Source: Rhodocyclales bacterium
Lineage (GTDB): Bacteria > Pseudomonadota > Gammaproteobacteria > Burkholderiales > Rhodocyclaceae
Assembly: GCA_016235765.1 (NCBI GenBank)
Contig: JACRIZ010000031.1
Location: 1-32,263 of the forward strand
Reading direction: 5' to 3'
Length of the DNA stretch: 32,263 nt
Positions within the stretch are counted from its first letter, which is position 1; each line of letters opens with the position of its first letter. The translations under genes were made by a program, and so were the position numbers. Positions 17,307 through 27,968 of the stretch are shown one piece after another. The notes under the pieces were generated by a model. It did not search any database. It saw only the letters and a program-made list of their open reading frames with translations, and had not been told where the DNA came from.

Positions 17307-17978
17307 CTATCTTGTCATGCTGCGCACGCCGTCCGGCGTGGCCAACAGCAGCAGGTCCGCGCCCCGGCAGGCGAACAGTCCGTTGGTGACCACACCGACG
17401 ATCTGGTTAAGGCGGGTTTCGAAGCCGGCCGGGTCGGTGATGGCCAGTCCATGCACGTCGAGGATGAGGTTGCCGTTGTCGGTGACGAAGCCTTCGCGCA
17501 GCTTCGGCTGACCGCCGAGCTTTTCCACCTCGCGTGCGACGTAGGCGCGCGCCATCGGGATCACCTCGACCGGCAGCGGAAAACTGCCCAGCGTGCCAAC
17601 CAGCTTGCTCTGGTCGCAAACGCAGACGAACCTGTCGGCGACCGCGGCGACGATCTTCTCGCGCGTCAGCGCACCGCCGCCGCCCTTGACCATCTCGAGT
17701 TTCGCGGTGATCTCGTCGGCGCCGTCCACGTAGACGGGCATGCGGCTGACCTCGTTGAGGTCAAGCACCTTGATGCCGTGGCCTTCGAGGCGCTTCTTCG
17801 TCGCCTCGGAGCTGGCGACGGTGGCGGCGACGCGGTCCTTGATCTTCGCCAGTTCGTCGATGAAGAAGTTGGCGGTTGAACCGGTGCCGACCCCGACGAT
17901 GCTGCCCGGGGGGACGTTGGCGGCCACGTAGTCGGCGGCGGCCTTGGCCACGGCCTGCTTCAATTCGTCCTGGGTCAT
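17307..17978 (-). CDS. rpiA: Ribose-5-phosphate isomerase A
   Basis: A 223-residue RpiA, which interconverts ribose 5-phosphate and ribulose 5-phosphate in the pentose phosphate pathway and in RuBP regeneration. The three hallmark loops are present: [12 protein letters not shown] (about 28-39), VDGADEI (about 88-94) and [11 protein letters not shown] (about 100-110), containing the catalytic Asp and Lys residues. AGGAGA lies 5 bp before the ATG at 17978. It supplies a Calvin-cycle step but is outside the cbb operons, and no copy of the 42-bp cbb operator is seen upstream. phoU follows it. Confidence 0.96.
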   Translation of the reverse strand: MTQDELKQAVAKAAADYVAANVPPGSIVGVGTGSTANFFIDELAKIKDRVAATVASSEATKKRLEGHGIKVLDLNEVSRMPVYVDGADEITAKLEMVKGGGGALTREKIVAAVADRFVCVCDQSKLVGTLGSFPLPVEVIPMARAYVAREVEKLGGQPKLREGFVTDNGNLILDVHGLAITDPAGFETRLNQIVGVVTNGLFACRGADLLLLATPDGVRSMTR

Positions 17979-18045
17979 GCTGTCTCCTGAATCCGATTTT
18001 TGATTTATGGGAGACGGGATTGTAGCCGCTGGGCGCGGGGACCGA

Positions 18046-18636
18046 TCAGCGGTTCCTGGGCATGAACTGGGTGGCGAAGCTCGCCGAGTTGGCGGCCACT
18101 GAGCGTCGCCAACGGAAGGCGCGCGACTTTTCGGCGGATGTCAGCGGTTCCAGGCGCGGCTCGCTTTCCTTGGCGCCGATCTGGTAGACGGGGCGCATCG
18201 GGCCGTTGCGTGCCCGCCGCCAGCCGCTGATGTGGATCTTGCCCTGGGTCAGCAGGGCTTCGAGATAGTCCGAGTTCTTGACCGTGGCGAGCGACAGTCC
18301 GGATAGCCTGGCCGCCTGGCGATAGTCGATCGGTCCGAACTGGGCAATCACTTCCAGCAGGCGCGCCATGCCCGGCGCCGCCCGGTTCGCCTCGTCGAGG
18401 CCCGGCTTGGGATAGTCGGGTCCGCTACCCAGGCTGAAGAGCGGCGTCGTGAAGCCGCCGCTGCCGTTGCGCTGCCAGCCGGAGACAAAGATCAATCCCT
18501 CGCGGCGCAAGGCCTTGAGGTAACCGCCACCGGAGAGCGTGCTGACGCTGACGTAGGCACGCTCTGCGATCTCTTCCTTGGTCAATCCCGGCGCGCGCCG
18601 CAACGTGGCCAGGATGCGTTCCGCAGCCCGGTTCAT
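18046..18636 (-). CDS. Small protein of two tandem winged-helix-like units, function unknown
   Basis: A 196-residue protein I do not recognise as a named family. It is an internal duplication. Residues about 8-77 and 91-163 each have a helix-turn-helix-like stretch ([22 protein letters not shown]), then [19 protein letters not shown] matched by [18 protein letters not shown], then a Gly-rich wing and a PxFSLG / PVYQIG strand. The C-terminal tail contains an Arg-rich [12 protein letters not shown] segment. The layout suggests a DNA-binding protein that carries two HTH units on one chain. AGGGAGA precedes the ATG at 18636. It starts 18 bp after the chemoreceptor gene, so the two probably form an operon. 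A role in regulating that receptor is speculation. Confidence 0.6.
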   Translation of the reverse strand: MNRAAERILATLRRAPGLTKEEIAERAYVSVSTLSGGGYLKALRREGLIFVSGWQRNGSGGFTTPLFSLGSGPDYPKPGLDEANRAAPGMARLLEVIAQFGPIDYRQAARLSGLSLATVKNSDYLEALLTQGKIHISGWRRARNGPMRPVYQIGAKESEPRLEPLTSAEKSRAFRWRRSVAANSASFATQFMPRNR

Positions 18637-18654
18637 GATCTCCCTGATCGTTCC

Positions 18655-20268
18655 TTATAGCCTGAATCGTGACACGGCGCCTTTTAGTGTATCCGAAACG
18701 CCGACCAGGCGATGGGCGGTATCGGCGACCGAGCCGACTGCGGCGGTATTCTCCTCGGACATCTGGGCGATCGATTCGACGTTGCGCGCGAGGTCGGTCG
18801 ATGCGCCGCGCTGTTCGCGCAGGGCATCGGTGATCGCGGCCACCGCATCGCGCACCGTTTCGGCAGCGCTGCGGATGCTCTCCATGGATTCGCTGGCATC
18901 ACGGGCTGCTTCGACCACTTCGCTGACCACGCCGCGGCTTGCCTGCATGCTGTGCACCGCGGCCTCGGCGCCGTCCTGGATGCTGCCGATCACCGAACTG
19001 ATCTCCTGGACCGATTGCGTCGTGCGCTCGGCGAGCTTGCGCACTTCGTCGGCGACCACCGCGAAGCCGCGGCCCTGTTCGCCGGCCCGGGCCGCCTCGA
19101 TGGCGGCGTTGAGGGCCAGCAGGTTGGTCTGGTCGGCCACCTCGCGGATCACCGTCGTGATGTGGCCGATCTTCTGCACCTGCTCGGCGAGTGCCTGGAT
19201 CTGCTGCGCATTGTTTTCGACGCTGCTGGCCACCTGATTGATGCGGCTGGCGGCGGTCGCCACGCTCTTGCCGCTCTCGACGGCCAGGCCGCCGGCTTCC
19301 TGGGCGCGCTTGTTGGCATCCTCGGCATTGCCGCCGACATGGTCGATGCTGACGGTCAGTTGCTCCACCGCCGCGGCGGCGGAAGAGGTCGAACTCGACT
19401 GGCTTTCGGTGCTGATCGAGACCTGGTGGGCCGAGGTGGACAACTCGTTGGCGGCCGATACCAGTTCGTTGGTGCTGCCCACGATGTGGCCGACCGTCGT
19501 CGCCAGGTCCTGGCGCATCCTTTCCATCGAAGCCATCAACTCGCCCACTTCGTCGCGGTTGGCGGCCAAGGCGCTGCCGGTGGCCGTCAGGTCGCCGCCG
19601 GCGACGCGGCTGGCCAGGGCGTTGGCTTGGGCCAGGCGTGTGGTGAGACTGCTGCGGATTTGCATACTCAGTCCGCCGACCAGGACGATCGCAACGACCG
19701 CGACGATCAGCATGGTCCAGGTCGAGAATGCTTTGGTCGCCTCGGCGTCGGCCGCTTCCCGCTTGCCCAGTTGTTCGTTGAAACGCATGTGTGCTTCGAG
19801 GGCACCATTGAACGCTTCCGCAGCCCTCCCGGCGCCGGGAAGCAGCGCGAGTACTTCGTCGCGTGCATTGCGCTCCGAGGCCTCGAGGAGCGGCTTCAGC
19901 GACTTCATGTACTCGGCGAAGTACCTCTTGTCGTCTTCGAGCAGGCGCTTGTCCTCGGCGTCGACGACCAGCGGCTCATATTTCTTGAGGTGCTCCACCA
20001 CCACGGCCTCGGCCTCGTGCACCTTGGCTGTGAAATCCGCTTTCGCCTTGCCATCGCTGTTCAGTATGTGGCGGTAGACGTTGACGCGGACGTGGCTGAA
20101 CTCCAGCAGTGCAGTATCGAGAATGAGAATGCTGGGAATGACGTTCTCGTTGCCGAAGTTGGCCTCCCGGTAGATCTTGCCCATTTCGACGATGGCGACG
20201 GCGGCAATGACGATCAAGGCGACGACCGCCGCCGACATGAGAAGCAGCAAACGCTTGGAGATAGTCAT
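18655..20268 (-). CDS. Methyl-accepting chemotaxis protein
   Basis: A 537-residue chemoreceptor. TM1 (about 7-29) and TM2 (about 184-202) flank a roughly 155-residue periplasmic four-helix-bundle-type sensor domain. HAMP follows (about 203-255), then a long cytoplasmic coiled coil. The highly conserved hairpin tip ([19 protein letters not shown] followed by [21 protein letters not shown], near 375-420) binds CheA/CheW. There is no C-terminal pentapeptide for CheR/CheB docking. The ligand is unknown. No che genes are near. The start at 20268 has a G-rich element upstream. A possible FNR-type box lies 62 bp upstream. The small winged-helix gene follows it by 18 bp. Confidence 0.95.
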   Translation of the reverse strand: MTISKRLLLLMSAAVVALIVIAAVAIVEMGKIYREANFGNENVIPSILILDTALLEFSHVRVNVYRHILNSDGKAKADFTAKVHEAEAVVVEHLKKYEPLVVDAEDKRLLEDDKRYFAEYMKSLKPLLEASERNARDEVLALLPGAGRAAEAFNGALEAHMRFNEQLGKREAADAEATKAFSTWTMLIVAVVAIVLVGGLSMQIRSSLTTRLAQANALASRVAGGDLTATGSALAANRDEVGELMASMERMRQDLATTVGHIVGSTNELVSAANELSTSAHQVSISTESQSSSTSSAAAAVEQLTVSIDHVGGNAEDANKRAQEAGGLAVESGKSVATAASRINQVASSVENNAQQIQALAEQVQKIGHITTVIREVADQTNLLALNAAIEAARAGEQGRGFAVVADEVRKLAERTTQSVQEISSVIGSIQDGAEAAVHSMQASRGVVSEVVEAARDASESMESIRSAAETVRDAVAAITDALREQRGASTDLARNVESIAQMSEENTAAVGSVADTAHRLVGVSDTLKGAVSRFRL

Positions 20269-20330
20269 GATTGGGTTCCCCCCCCTATTGTTGATATGGC
20301 TCTATTGTTGTGCTTCTGATGCGGAATAAA

Positions 20331-20344
20331 ATGATCAAGGTCAA
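20331..20344. promoter_or_regulatory. Possible FNR/CRP-type box upstream of the chemoreceptor gene
   Basis: On the minus strand TTGAC-CTTG-ATCAT matches 8 of 10 half-site positions of the FNR consensus TTGAT-N4-ATCAA. It is centred about 70 bp before the chemoreceptor start, in an unusually AT-rich intergenic region (20269-20476). Oxygen-linked control would suit an energy-taxis receptor, but a chance match is possible. Confidence 0.35.
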
Positions 20345-20408
20345 TTTCAGCTAGTACGAAAGATATACCAATAAATGCGATGCGAATAGACTCGGCAATA
20401 AACATGGG

Positions 20409-20424
20409 TATAACGATAGTTATA
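20409..20424. promoter_or_regulatory. Perfect short dyad upstream of the hydrolase gene
   Basis: TATAAC (20409-20414) and GTTATA (20419-20424) form a perfect inverted repeat with a 4-nt spacer, 52 bp before the hydrolase ATG. It may be an operator or part of a promoter. The AT-rich background raises the chance of coincidence. Confidence 0.3.
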
Positions 20425-20476
20425 TTGGACGAATTTGCTCCGGCATGTCGGGGTACGGCTTCCTGGGCAACAACAG

Positions 20477-21343
20477 ATGAATCCGGTGCGAAGTCTCTCA
20501 GCTAGCGGCGGCGTCAACGTCGCCTACCGATTGTGGCGGCCGGGCGCGCCGCGCCGGACCATCGTCGCCATCCACGGCCTGGCCAGCAACCTGACGCGCT
20601 GGTCGGAGTTCGCGGCGACGACGCGCCTCGCGGAAAGCTGGGACATCCTGAGCCTGGACCTGCGCGGCCATGGCGGTTCGCTGCATCGCGGCCGGGTCGG
20701 TTTCGACGAGTGGTGTGCGGATATTGGGGAACTGTTGCGGGCCGAGGGGATTGCCGAGGCGGTGCTGCTGGGCCATTGTCTTGGCGCCAATGTCGCATTG
20801 TGGTTCGCGCATCGGCAGCCGCAACGGGTCAAGGGCATGGTGCTGATCGAGCCGATGTTCCGGCAGGCGTTGGCGGGCGAAATGTTGAAGGCCATCCGTC
20901 TGCGGTCCGGCATCGCCGCCGTCGTGCCGCTGCTGCGCGGGCTTGCTGCGCTGGGTTTGCACCGCCGGCACCTGGAGATGATCGATCTGGCCGAACTCGA
21001 CCGCGAGGCCCGCGCCGCGATGACCGGCGAGGGGGGGTTCCCCGTGGCGCGTTACTCCTCGATTCGCGAAGACCTGCGCGGCGTGCCGCTGACGGTCTAC
21101 CTGCAGGACCTGCTGGCGGTGACCGGGCCGTTGCCCGATTTGCCAGGCCTGGCCGGTCCGACCCTGGCGCTGCTCTCGTCCGGCACCGCTTTCACCGATC
21201 CGGAGATCACGGCTCGGCTGCTGGCCGAACTGCCGGATTGCCGGATCGTGCGCCTCGACGCGCAGCACTGGATACCGACCGAGCAGCCGGAAGCGATGCG
21301 CCACGCCATTGAGGACTGGTGCGACGAACGCTTCGGCAGGTAA
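20477..21343 (+). CDS. Alpha/beta-fold hydrolase with cysteine at the nucleophile position
   Basis: A 288-residue alpha/beta hydrolase. The oxyanion-hole HG (AIHGLASN, about 31-38), LDLRGHGGS (60-68) and nucleophile elbow LLGHCLGAN (97-105) are in the expected order. A probable acid residue lies in FTDPE and the catalytic histidine in AQHW near residue 263. The elbow is G-H-C-L-G, so residue 101 is Cys (codon TGT) where most members have Ser; dienelactone hydrolases also use Cys. The substrate is unknown. An in-frame TTG at 20435 would add 14 residues, but the ATG at 20477 gives a normal N terminus and was chosen. It lies 3 bp from the convergent lpdA stop. Confidence 0.85.
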   Translation: MNPVRSLSASGGVNVAYRLWRPGAPRRTIVAIHGLASNLTRWSEFAATTRLAESWDILSLDLRGHGGSLHRGRVGFDEWCADIGELLRAEGIAEAVLLGHCLGANVALWFAHRQPQRVKGMVLIEPMFRQALAGEMLKAIRLRSGIAAVVPLLRGLAALGLHRRHLEMIDLAELDREARAAMTGEGGFPVARYSSIREDLRGVPLTVYLQDLLAVTGPLPDLPGLAGPTLALLSSGTAFTDPEITARLLAELPDCRIVRLDAQHWIPTEQPEAMRHAIEDWCDERFGR

Positions 21344-21346
21344 GCA

Positions 21347-23131
21347 CTACTTCTTCCGCGGCGCCGGCAGGTCGGTGCAACTGCCGTGGGCGACTTCGGC
21401 GGCGAGGCCAACGGTCTCGCCCAGCGTCGGATGCGGGTGGATGGTCTTGCCGATGTCGACCGCATCGGCGCCCATCTCGATGGCCAGGGCAATTTCGCCG
21501 ATCATGTCGCCGGCTGAGGGGCCGACGATGCTGCCGCCGACGATGCGATGCCCACCGTTTTCACTGGCATCGAATACCAGCTTGGTGAAGCCGTAGTCGG
21601 CGCCGTTGGCGATGGCGCGGCCGGAGGCGGCCCAGGGGAACCTGGCGACCTCGACCTTGCGGCCGGCCTTCTTCGCCTCGTCCTCGCCCAGACCGACCCA
21701 GGCGATTTCGGGATGCGTGTAGGCGACGCCGGGGATTACCGTCGCGTCGAAATGCGACTTCTGGCCGGCGGCGGCTTCCGCCGCGACGTGGCCTTCATGC
21801 ACCGCCTTGTGCGCCAGCATGGGCTGGCCGACGACGTCGCCGATGGCGAAAATATGCGGTACGTTGGTGCGCATTTGCGAGTCGACCGGAATGAAGCCGC
21901 GTTCGGTGACCGCGATGCCGGCCTTGTCGGCATCGATCTTCTTGCCGTTGGGGCTGCGGCCGGCAGATTGCAGCACGCGGTCGTAGCATTGCGCTTCGGC
22001 GGGCGCGTTGTCGCCCTCGAACTTGACCCAGATGCCGTCCTTCTTCGTCTCCGCGCTGGCCGTCTTCGTCTTGAGCATGACCTTCTCGAAACGGTGGGCG
22101 TTCTGCTTCTCCCAGACCTTGACCAGATCGCGGTCCGGCCCCTGCATCAGGCCGTCGAGCATTTCGACCACGTCGACCCTGGCGCCCAGCGTCGAATACA
22201 CCGTCGCCATTTCCAGGCCGATGATGCCGCCGCCGATGACCAGCATGCGCTTGGGCACCTGGCGCAGTTCCAGCGCGCCGGTCGAATCGACGATGCGCTC
22301 GTCCTTGGGCAGGAAGGGCAGATGCACCGCCGCGGAGCCGGCGGCGATGATGCACTTCTGGAACCTGATGACTTTCTTCGCGCCGGTCTTCTCCTGCGCG
22401 CTGCCGGTAGTCTCTTCGACTTCGATGTGGTGCGCATCGAGGAAGTGGCCGTAGCCGCGCACCGTCTCGACGCGGCGCGCCTTGGCCATGCCGGTCAGGC
22501 CGGTGGTGAGCTTGCCGACCACCTTGGCCTTGTGGGCGCGCAGCTTGTCGATATCGAGCTTCGGCGCGGCGAAGCTGACGCCGAATTCGCTGGCGTGCGC
22601 CGCTTCCTCCATCACTGCCGCGACGTGCAGCAGCGCCTTGGAGGGAATGCAGCCGACGTTGAGACAGACGCCACCGAGCGTGGCGTAGCGCTCCACAATC
22701 ACGGTCTTCATGCCGAGATCGGCGGAGCGGAAGGCGGCGGAGTAGCCGCCGGGTCCGGCGCCGAGCACGAGCATTTCGGTTTCCAAGTCGGCGGCAAAGG
22801 GCTTTTCACCACCAAGTGCACCAAGATCACCAAGAGAATCGTTCTTTTCGGGTTCGTTCTTCTTGGTGCCCTTGGTGCTCTTGGTGGTGGAATCAACGGC
22901 CTCCAGCACCACGATCACGCTGCCCTCCGAAACCTTGTCACCGATCTTGACCTTCAGTTCCTTGACGGTGCCCGCAACGGGCGCGGGCACGTCCAGCGTG
23001 GCCTTGTCGGATTCGAGCGTCACCAGCGAGGCTTCGGCTTCGACGACGTCGCCCGGCTTGACGTGGATCTCGATGACTGGCACGTCCTTGAAGTCGCCGA
23101 TGTCCGGGACTTTGACGTCGAGGGCGCTCAT
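21347..23131 (-). CDS. lpdA: Dihydrolipoyl dehydrogenase (E3) with N-terminal lipoyl domain
   Basis: A 594-residue E3 of pyruvate dehydrogenase. Residues 1-80 are a lipoyl domain ([10 protein letters not shown]43 lipoylated) nearly the twin of that in AceF. Residues 81-115 are a linker encoded by a palindromic repeat. The rest is the flavoprotein: FAD loop GAGPGG (124-129), redox disulfide [13 protein letters not shown] (C156, C161), NAD loop GGGIIGLE, and the C-terminal HPHPTLGE with the His-Glu pair. It reoxidises dihydrolipoamide with NAD+. Lipoyl-E3 fusions are known in Neisseria and other betaproteobacteria. The ATG overlaps the aceF stop (ATGA, 23128-23131), so it is translationally coupled. 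The gene ends 3 bp from the convergent hydrolase gene. Confidence 0.97.
   Translation of the reverse strand: MSALDVKVPDIGDFKDVPVIEIHVKPGDVVEAEASLVTLESDKATLDVPAPVAGTVKELKVKIGDKVSEGSVIVVLEAVDSTTKSTKGTKKNEPEKNDSLGDLGALGGEKPFAADLETEMLVLGAGPGGYSAAFRSADLGMKTVIVERYATLGGVCLNVGCIPSKALLHVAAVMEEAAHASEFGVSFAAPKLDIDKLRAHKAKVVGKLTTGLTGMAKARRVETVRGYGHFLDAHHIEVEETTGSAQEKTGAKKVIRFQKCIIAAGSAAVHLPFLPKDERIVDSTGALELRQVPKRMLVIGGGIIGLEMATVYSTLGARVDVVEMLDGLMQGPDRDLVKVWEKQNAHRFEKVMLKTKTASAETKKDGIWVKFEGDNAPAEAQCYDRVLQSAGRSPNGKKIDADKAGIAVTERGFIPVDSQMRTNVPHIFAIGDVVGQPMLAHKAVHEGHVAAEAAAGQKSHFDATVIPGVAYTHPEIAWVGLGEDEAKKAGRKVEVARFPWAASGRAIANGADYGFTKLVFDASENGGHRIVGGSIVGPSAGDMIGEIALAIEMGADAVDIGKTIHPHPTLGETVGLAAEVAHGSCTDLPAPRKK
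22807..22889. repeat. Palindromic 9-base-unit repeat, in frame within lpdA
   Basis: Two 29-nt arms, 22807-22835 and 22861-22889, are inverted repeats with 26 of 29 matches. Each is built of units of the type CACCAAGNN. In the lpdA reading direction the first arm encodes TKSTKGTKK and the second LGDLGALGG. Together they form the linker between lipoyl and flavoprotein domains. The structure resembles the intergenic palindrome at 29224-29300. Confidence 0.85.
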
Positions 23132-24489
23132 AGCATCACCCTCCGGAAGTCGCCGAGCAGTTGCGCCAGATACGCGTTGAAGCGCGTCGCCAGCGCGCCG
23201 TCGATGACCCGGTGGTCGGCCGAGAGTGATAGAGGCACCATCAGGCGCGGCACGAATGCCTTGCCGTCCCAGACCGGCTTCATGCTCGACTTGCTGACGC
23301 CGAGGATCGCGACCTCGGGCGCATTGACGATGGGCGAGAAGGCCGTGCCGCCGATGCCGCCGACGCTGGAAATCGTGAAGGCGGCGCCCTGCATGTCGGC
23401 CGGGCCGAGCTTGCCTTCGCGCGCCTTCTTGGCGAGGTCCGAGGTCTCCTGCGCGATCTGCACCACGCCCTTCTGGTCGGCGTTCTTCAATACCGGCACC
23501 ATCAGCCCGTTCGGTGTGTCCGCCGCGAAGCCGATGTGCCAGTAGTTCTTGAAGACCTGATTCTCACCGTCGAGGGAACTGTTGAGGTCGGGGTACTTCT
23601 TCAGCGTCGCGACCACGGCCTTGATGATGAAGGCGAGCATGGTCACCTTGATGCCGGCCTTCTCGTTTTCCTTGTTGAGCTGGACGCGCAGCGCTTCCAG
23701 GTCGGTGATGTCGGCATCCTCGTGGTAGGTGACCGCCGGGATCATCACCCAGTTGCGGGCGAGGTTCGGGCCGGAAATCTTCTTGATGCGCGACAGCGGC
23801 TTGACCTCGACCGGGCCGAACTTGGCGAAGTCGACCTGTGGCCAGGGCAGCAGGTCGAGCCCGCCCGAAGTCAGCCGTGGCGATACGCCACTTGCGGTGG
23901 TGGCGCCGCTCATCACGCCCTTGACGTAGTTCTGCACGTCGGCCTGGGTGATGCGACCCTTGAGTCCGGTGCCGGGAACCTTGGCAACATCGACGCCCAG
24001 TTCGCGCGCGAAGGCGCGCACCGACGGACTGGCGTGCGCCTTGGTGCCGCCGTCGACTGCCAGCATTTCGGCGGGCGTTGGCATGCTGATCGCGGCGGGT
24101 GCGGTAGTCGGTTCGGCTTCGGTCGGGCGGATTTCGCATACCTCGCCCGAAGGAGCCACCGGCGCAATGGCAGGTGCGGCTGCCGGCGACGCGGCAGGCA
24201 CGGCGGCAGGCTTCTCGACCTGGCTTTCCTTTGCGTCCTTGGCGTCCTTTGCGGTGGAATCGGCGGCGTCCAGCACGACCACGACGCTGCCTTCCGAGAC
24301 CTTGTCGCCGATCTTGACCTTCACTTCCTTGACCACGCCCGCAGCAGAACTCGGCACGTCCATGGTGGCCTTGTCTGATTCCAGCGCAACGAGCGGCGCC
24401 TCGGCTTCAACGAAGTCACCGGGCTTGACGAATATCTCGATGACCGGCACGTCCTTGAAATCGCCGATGTCGGGTACTTTGATATCCAT
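23128..24489 (-). CDS. aceF: Dihydrolipoyllysine acetyltransferase (E2) of pyruvate dehydrogenase
   Basis: A 453-residue E2. It has one lipoyl domain (1-78, LESDKATMD with K40 as the lipoylation site), a linker starting with AKDAKDAKE and continuing Ala/Pro-rich (about 79-145), a peripheral subunit-binding domain (about 151-190, [13 protein letters not shown]) and the catalytic acetyltransferase core ending with [10 protein letters not shown], which holds the catalytic His. It moves acetyl groups from E1 to CoA and forms the complex core. Many proteobacterial aceE-linked E2s have two or three lipoyl domains. Here there is one, with a second carried by E3. It starts 2 bp after aceE and overlaps lpdA by 4 bp, so the operon is aceE-aceF-lpdA. 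Confidence 0.97.
   Translation of the reverse strand: MDIKVPDIGDFKDVPVIEIFVKPGDFVEAEAPLVALESDKATMDVPSSAAGVVKEVKVKIGDKVSEGSVVVVLDAADSTAKDAKDAKESQVEKPAAVPAASPAAAPAIAPVAPSGEVCEIRPTEAEPTTAPAAISMPTPAEMLAVDGGTKAHASPSVRAFARELGVDVAKVPGTGLKGRITQADVQNYVKGVMSGATTASGVSPRLTSGGLDLLPWPQVDFAKFGPVEVKPLSRIKKISGPNLARNWVMIPAVTYHEDADITDLEALRVQLNKENEKAGIKVTMLAFIIKAVVATLKKYPDLNSSLDGENQVFKNYWHIGFAADTPNGLMVPVLKNADQKGVVQIAQETSDLAKKAREGKLGPADMQGAAFTISSVGGIGGTAFSPIVNAPEVAILGVSKSSMKPVWDGKAFVPRLMVPLSLSADHRVIDGALATRFNAYLAQLLGDFRRVML
24229..24256. repeat. Single arm of the 9-base-unit repeat, in frame within aceF
   Basis: Read on the minus strand, this 28-nt stretch matches the left arm of the intergenic repeat at 29224-29251 in 25 of 28 positions. 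It encodes AKDAKDAKE directly after the lipoyl domain. The opposite arm is absent; the linker continues with Ala/Pro-rich sequence. Confidence 0.8.
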
Positions 24490-24491
24490 GA

Positions 24492-27170
<2,679 letters not shown>

Positions 27171-27277
27171 GTTTGTCTCCTCTGATGAGGGTTGTTCGTA
27201 AGCCCTTCGCGCCGGGTGGGCGCGCAGGCCGATTCTTCACTCAGCTTAATCCGACCGGATAAGTCAGGCAATCTGGC

Positions 27278-27316
27278 GATTGCGCATAGTAAAACAACGA
27301 TTCACAATGCGCAATC
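27278..27316. promoter_or_regulatory. Perfect 10-bp inverted repeat in the aceE / porG divergent region
   Basis: GATTGCGCAT (27278-27287) and ATGCGCAATC (27307-27316) are exact inverted repeats separated by 19 nt, so the arms are 29 bp apart centre to centre. It lies about 107 bp upstream of aceE and 70 bp upstream of porG. A shared operator for the two pyruvate-converting systems is the simplest reading. The regulator is unknown. I see nothing else certain in 27171-27386 apart from the porG Shine-Dalgarno. Confidence 0.6.
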
Positions 27317-27386
27317 TTGCGGTGCATCAATGACGCCGTCGCAGGTGGGTGCTAAGGTGGCGACCGGTACAAAGGAGGAGCGCAGC

Positions 27387-27968
27387 ATGTTCCAGGTACG
27401 CATACACGGGCGGGGCGGCCAGGGGGTGGTGACGGCTGCCGAAATGCTGTCCATCGCCGCGTTCGACGAGGGTCGTCATGCCCAGGCCTTCCCCAGTTTC
27501 GGTTCGGAGCGCACCGGCGCGCCGGTGGTGGCCTTCTGTCGTATCGCCGACAAGGAGATCCGCTTGCGCGAGCCGATCATGGCGCCCGATGCGCTGATCA
27601 TCCAGGACCCGACGCTGCTGCACCAGGTCGATGTCTTTTCCGGCCTCAAGCCGGAGGGCTACATCCTGATCAACACCAGCAAGAGCTTCGAGGAACTGGG
27701 CCTCGCCGATCTGGTGCGTGATCGGCCGGCGGCCCGCTTGTGCACCGTGGCCGCCACCGAAATCTCGCTGCGCCACGTCGGCCGGCCGGTGCCCAACGTG
27801 CCGCTGCTGGGCGGCTTCGCGGCCATCTCGGGCATCCTGAAGCTTGAGTCCGTCATCAGGGCCATCAACGACAGATTTGCTGGCAAGGTGGCGGCCGGCA
27901 ACGTTGCAGCCGCCACCGAGGCATACAACACGGTGCGCAAGGAAATGGAGGAGGCCGCGCATGCTTAA
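27387..27968 (+). CDS. porG: 2-oxoacid:acceptor oxidoreductase, gamma subunit (pyruvate type)
   Basis: A 193-residue gamma subunit of the 2-oxoacid:ferredoxin oxidoreductase family. It begins MFQVRIHGRGGQGVVTAAEM, the hallmark of the gamma domain, and includes FPSFGSERTGAPV and NTSK segments. It helps bind CoA and complete the fold of the alpha/beta enzyme, which converts pyruvate and CoA to acetyl-CoA and CO2, reversibly, with a low-potential carrier. The ATG at 27387 follows a strong AAAGGAGGAG. The longer in-frame extension upstream has no family similarity and was rejected. The gene overlaps porA by 8 bp. Pyruvate is inferred as substrate from the alpha/beta types and from the neighbouring PDH operon. 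Confidence 0.92.
   Translation: MFQVRIHGRGGQGVVTAAEMLSIAAFDEGRHAQAFPSFGSERTGAPVVAFCRIADKEIRLREPIMAPDALIIQDPTLLHQVDVFSGLKPEGYILINTSKSFEELGLADLVRDRPAARLCTVAATEISLRHVGRPVPNVPLLGGFAAISGILKLESVIRAINDRFAGKVAAGNVAAATEAYNTVRKEMEEAAHA

Noticed and set aside
18712-20319. Long plus-strand frame opposite the chemoreceptor
   Set aside because: Complement of a full-length chemoreceptor with its conserved hairpin tip; no plausible product.
27271-27290. Sigma-54-type promoter before porG
   Set aside because: GG and GC elements are present, but the spacing is wrong for the -24/-12 pattern.
27192-27386. N-terminal extension of the gamma subunit gene to 27192
   Set aside because: The sequence has no similarity to the family, and a strong AAAGGAGGAG marks the ATG at 27387.
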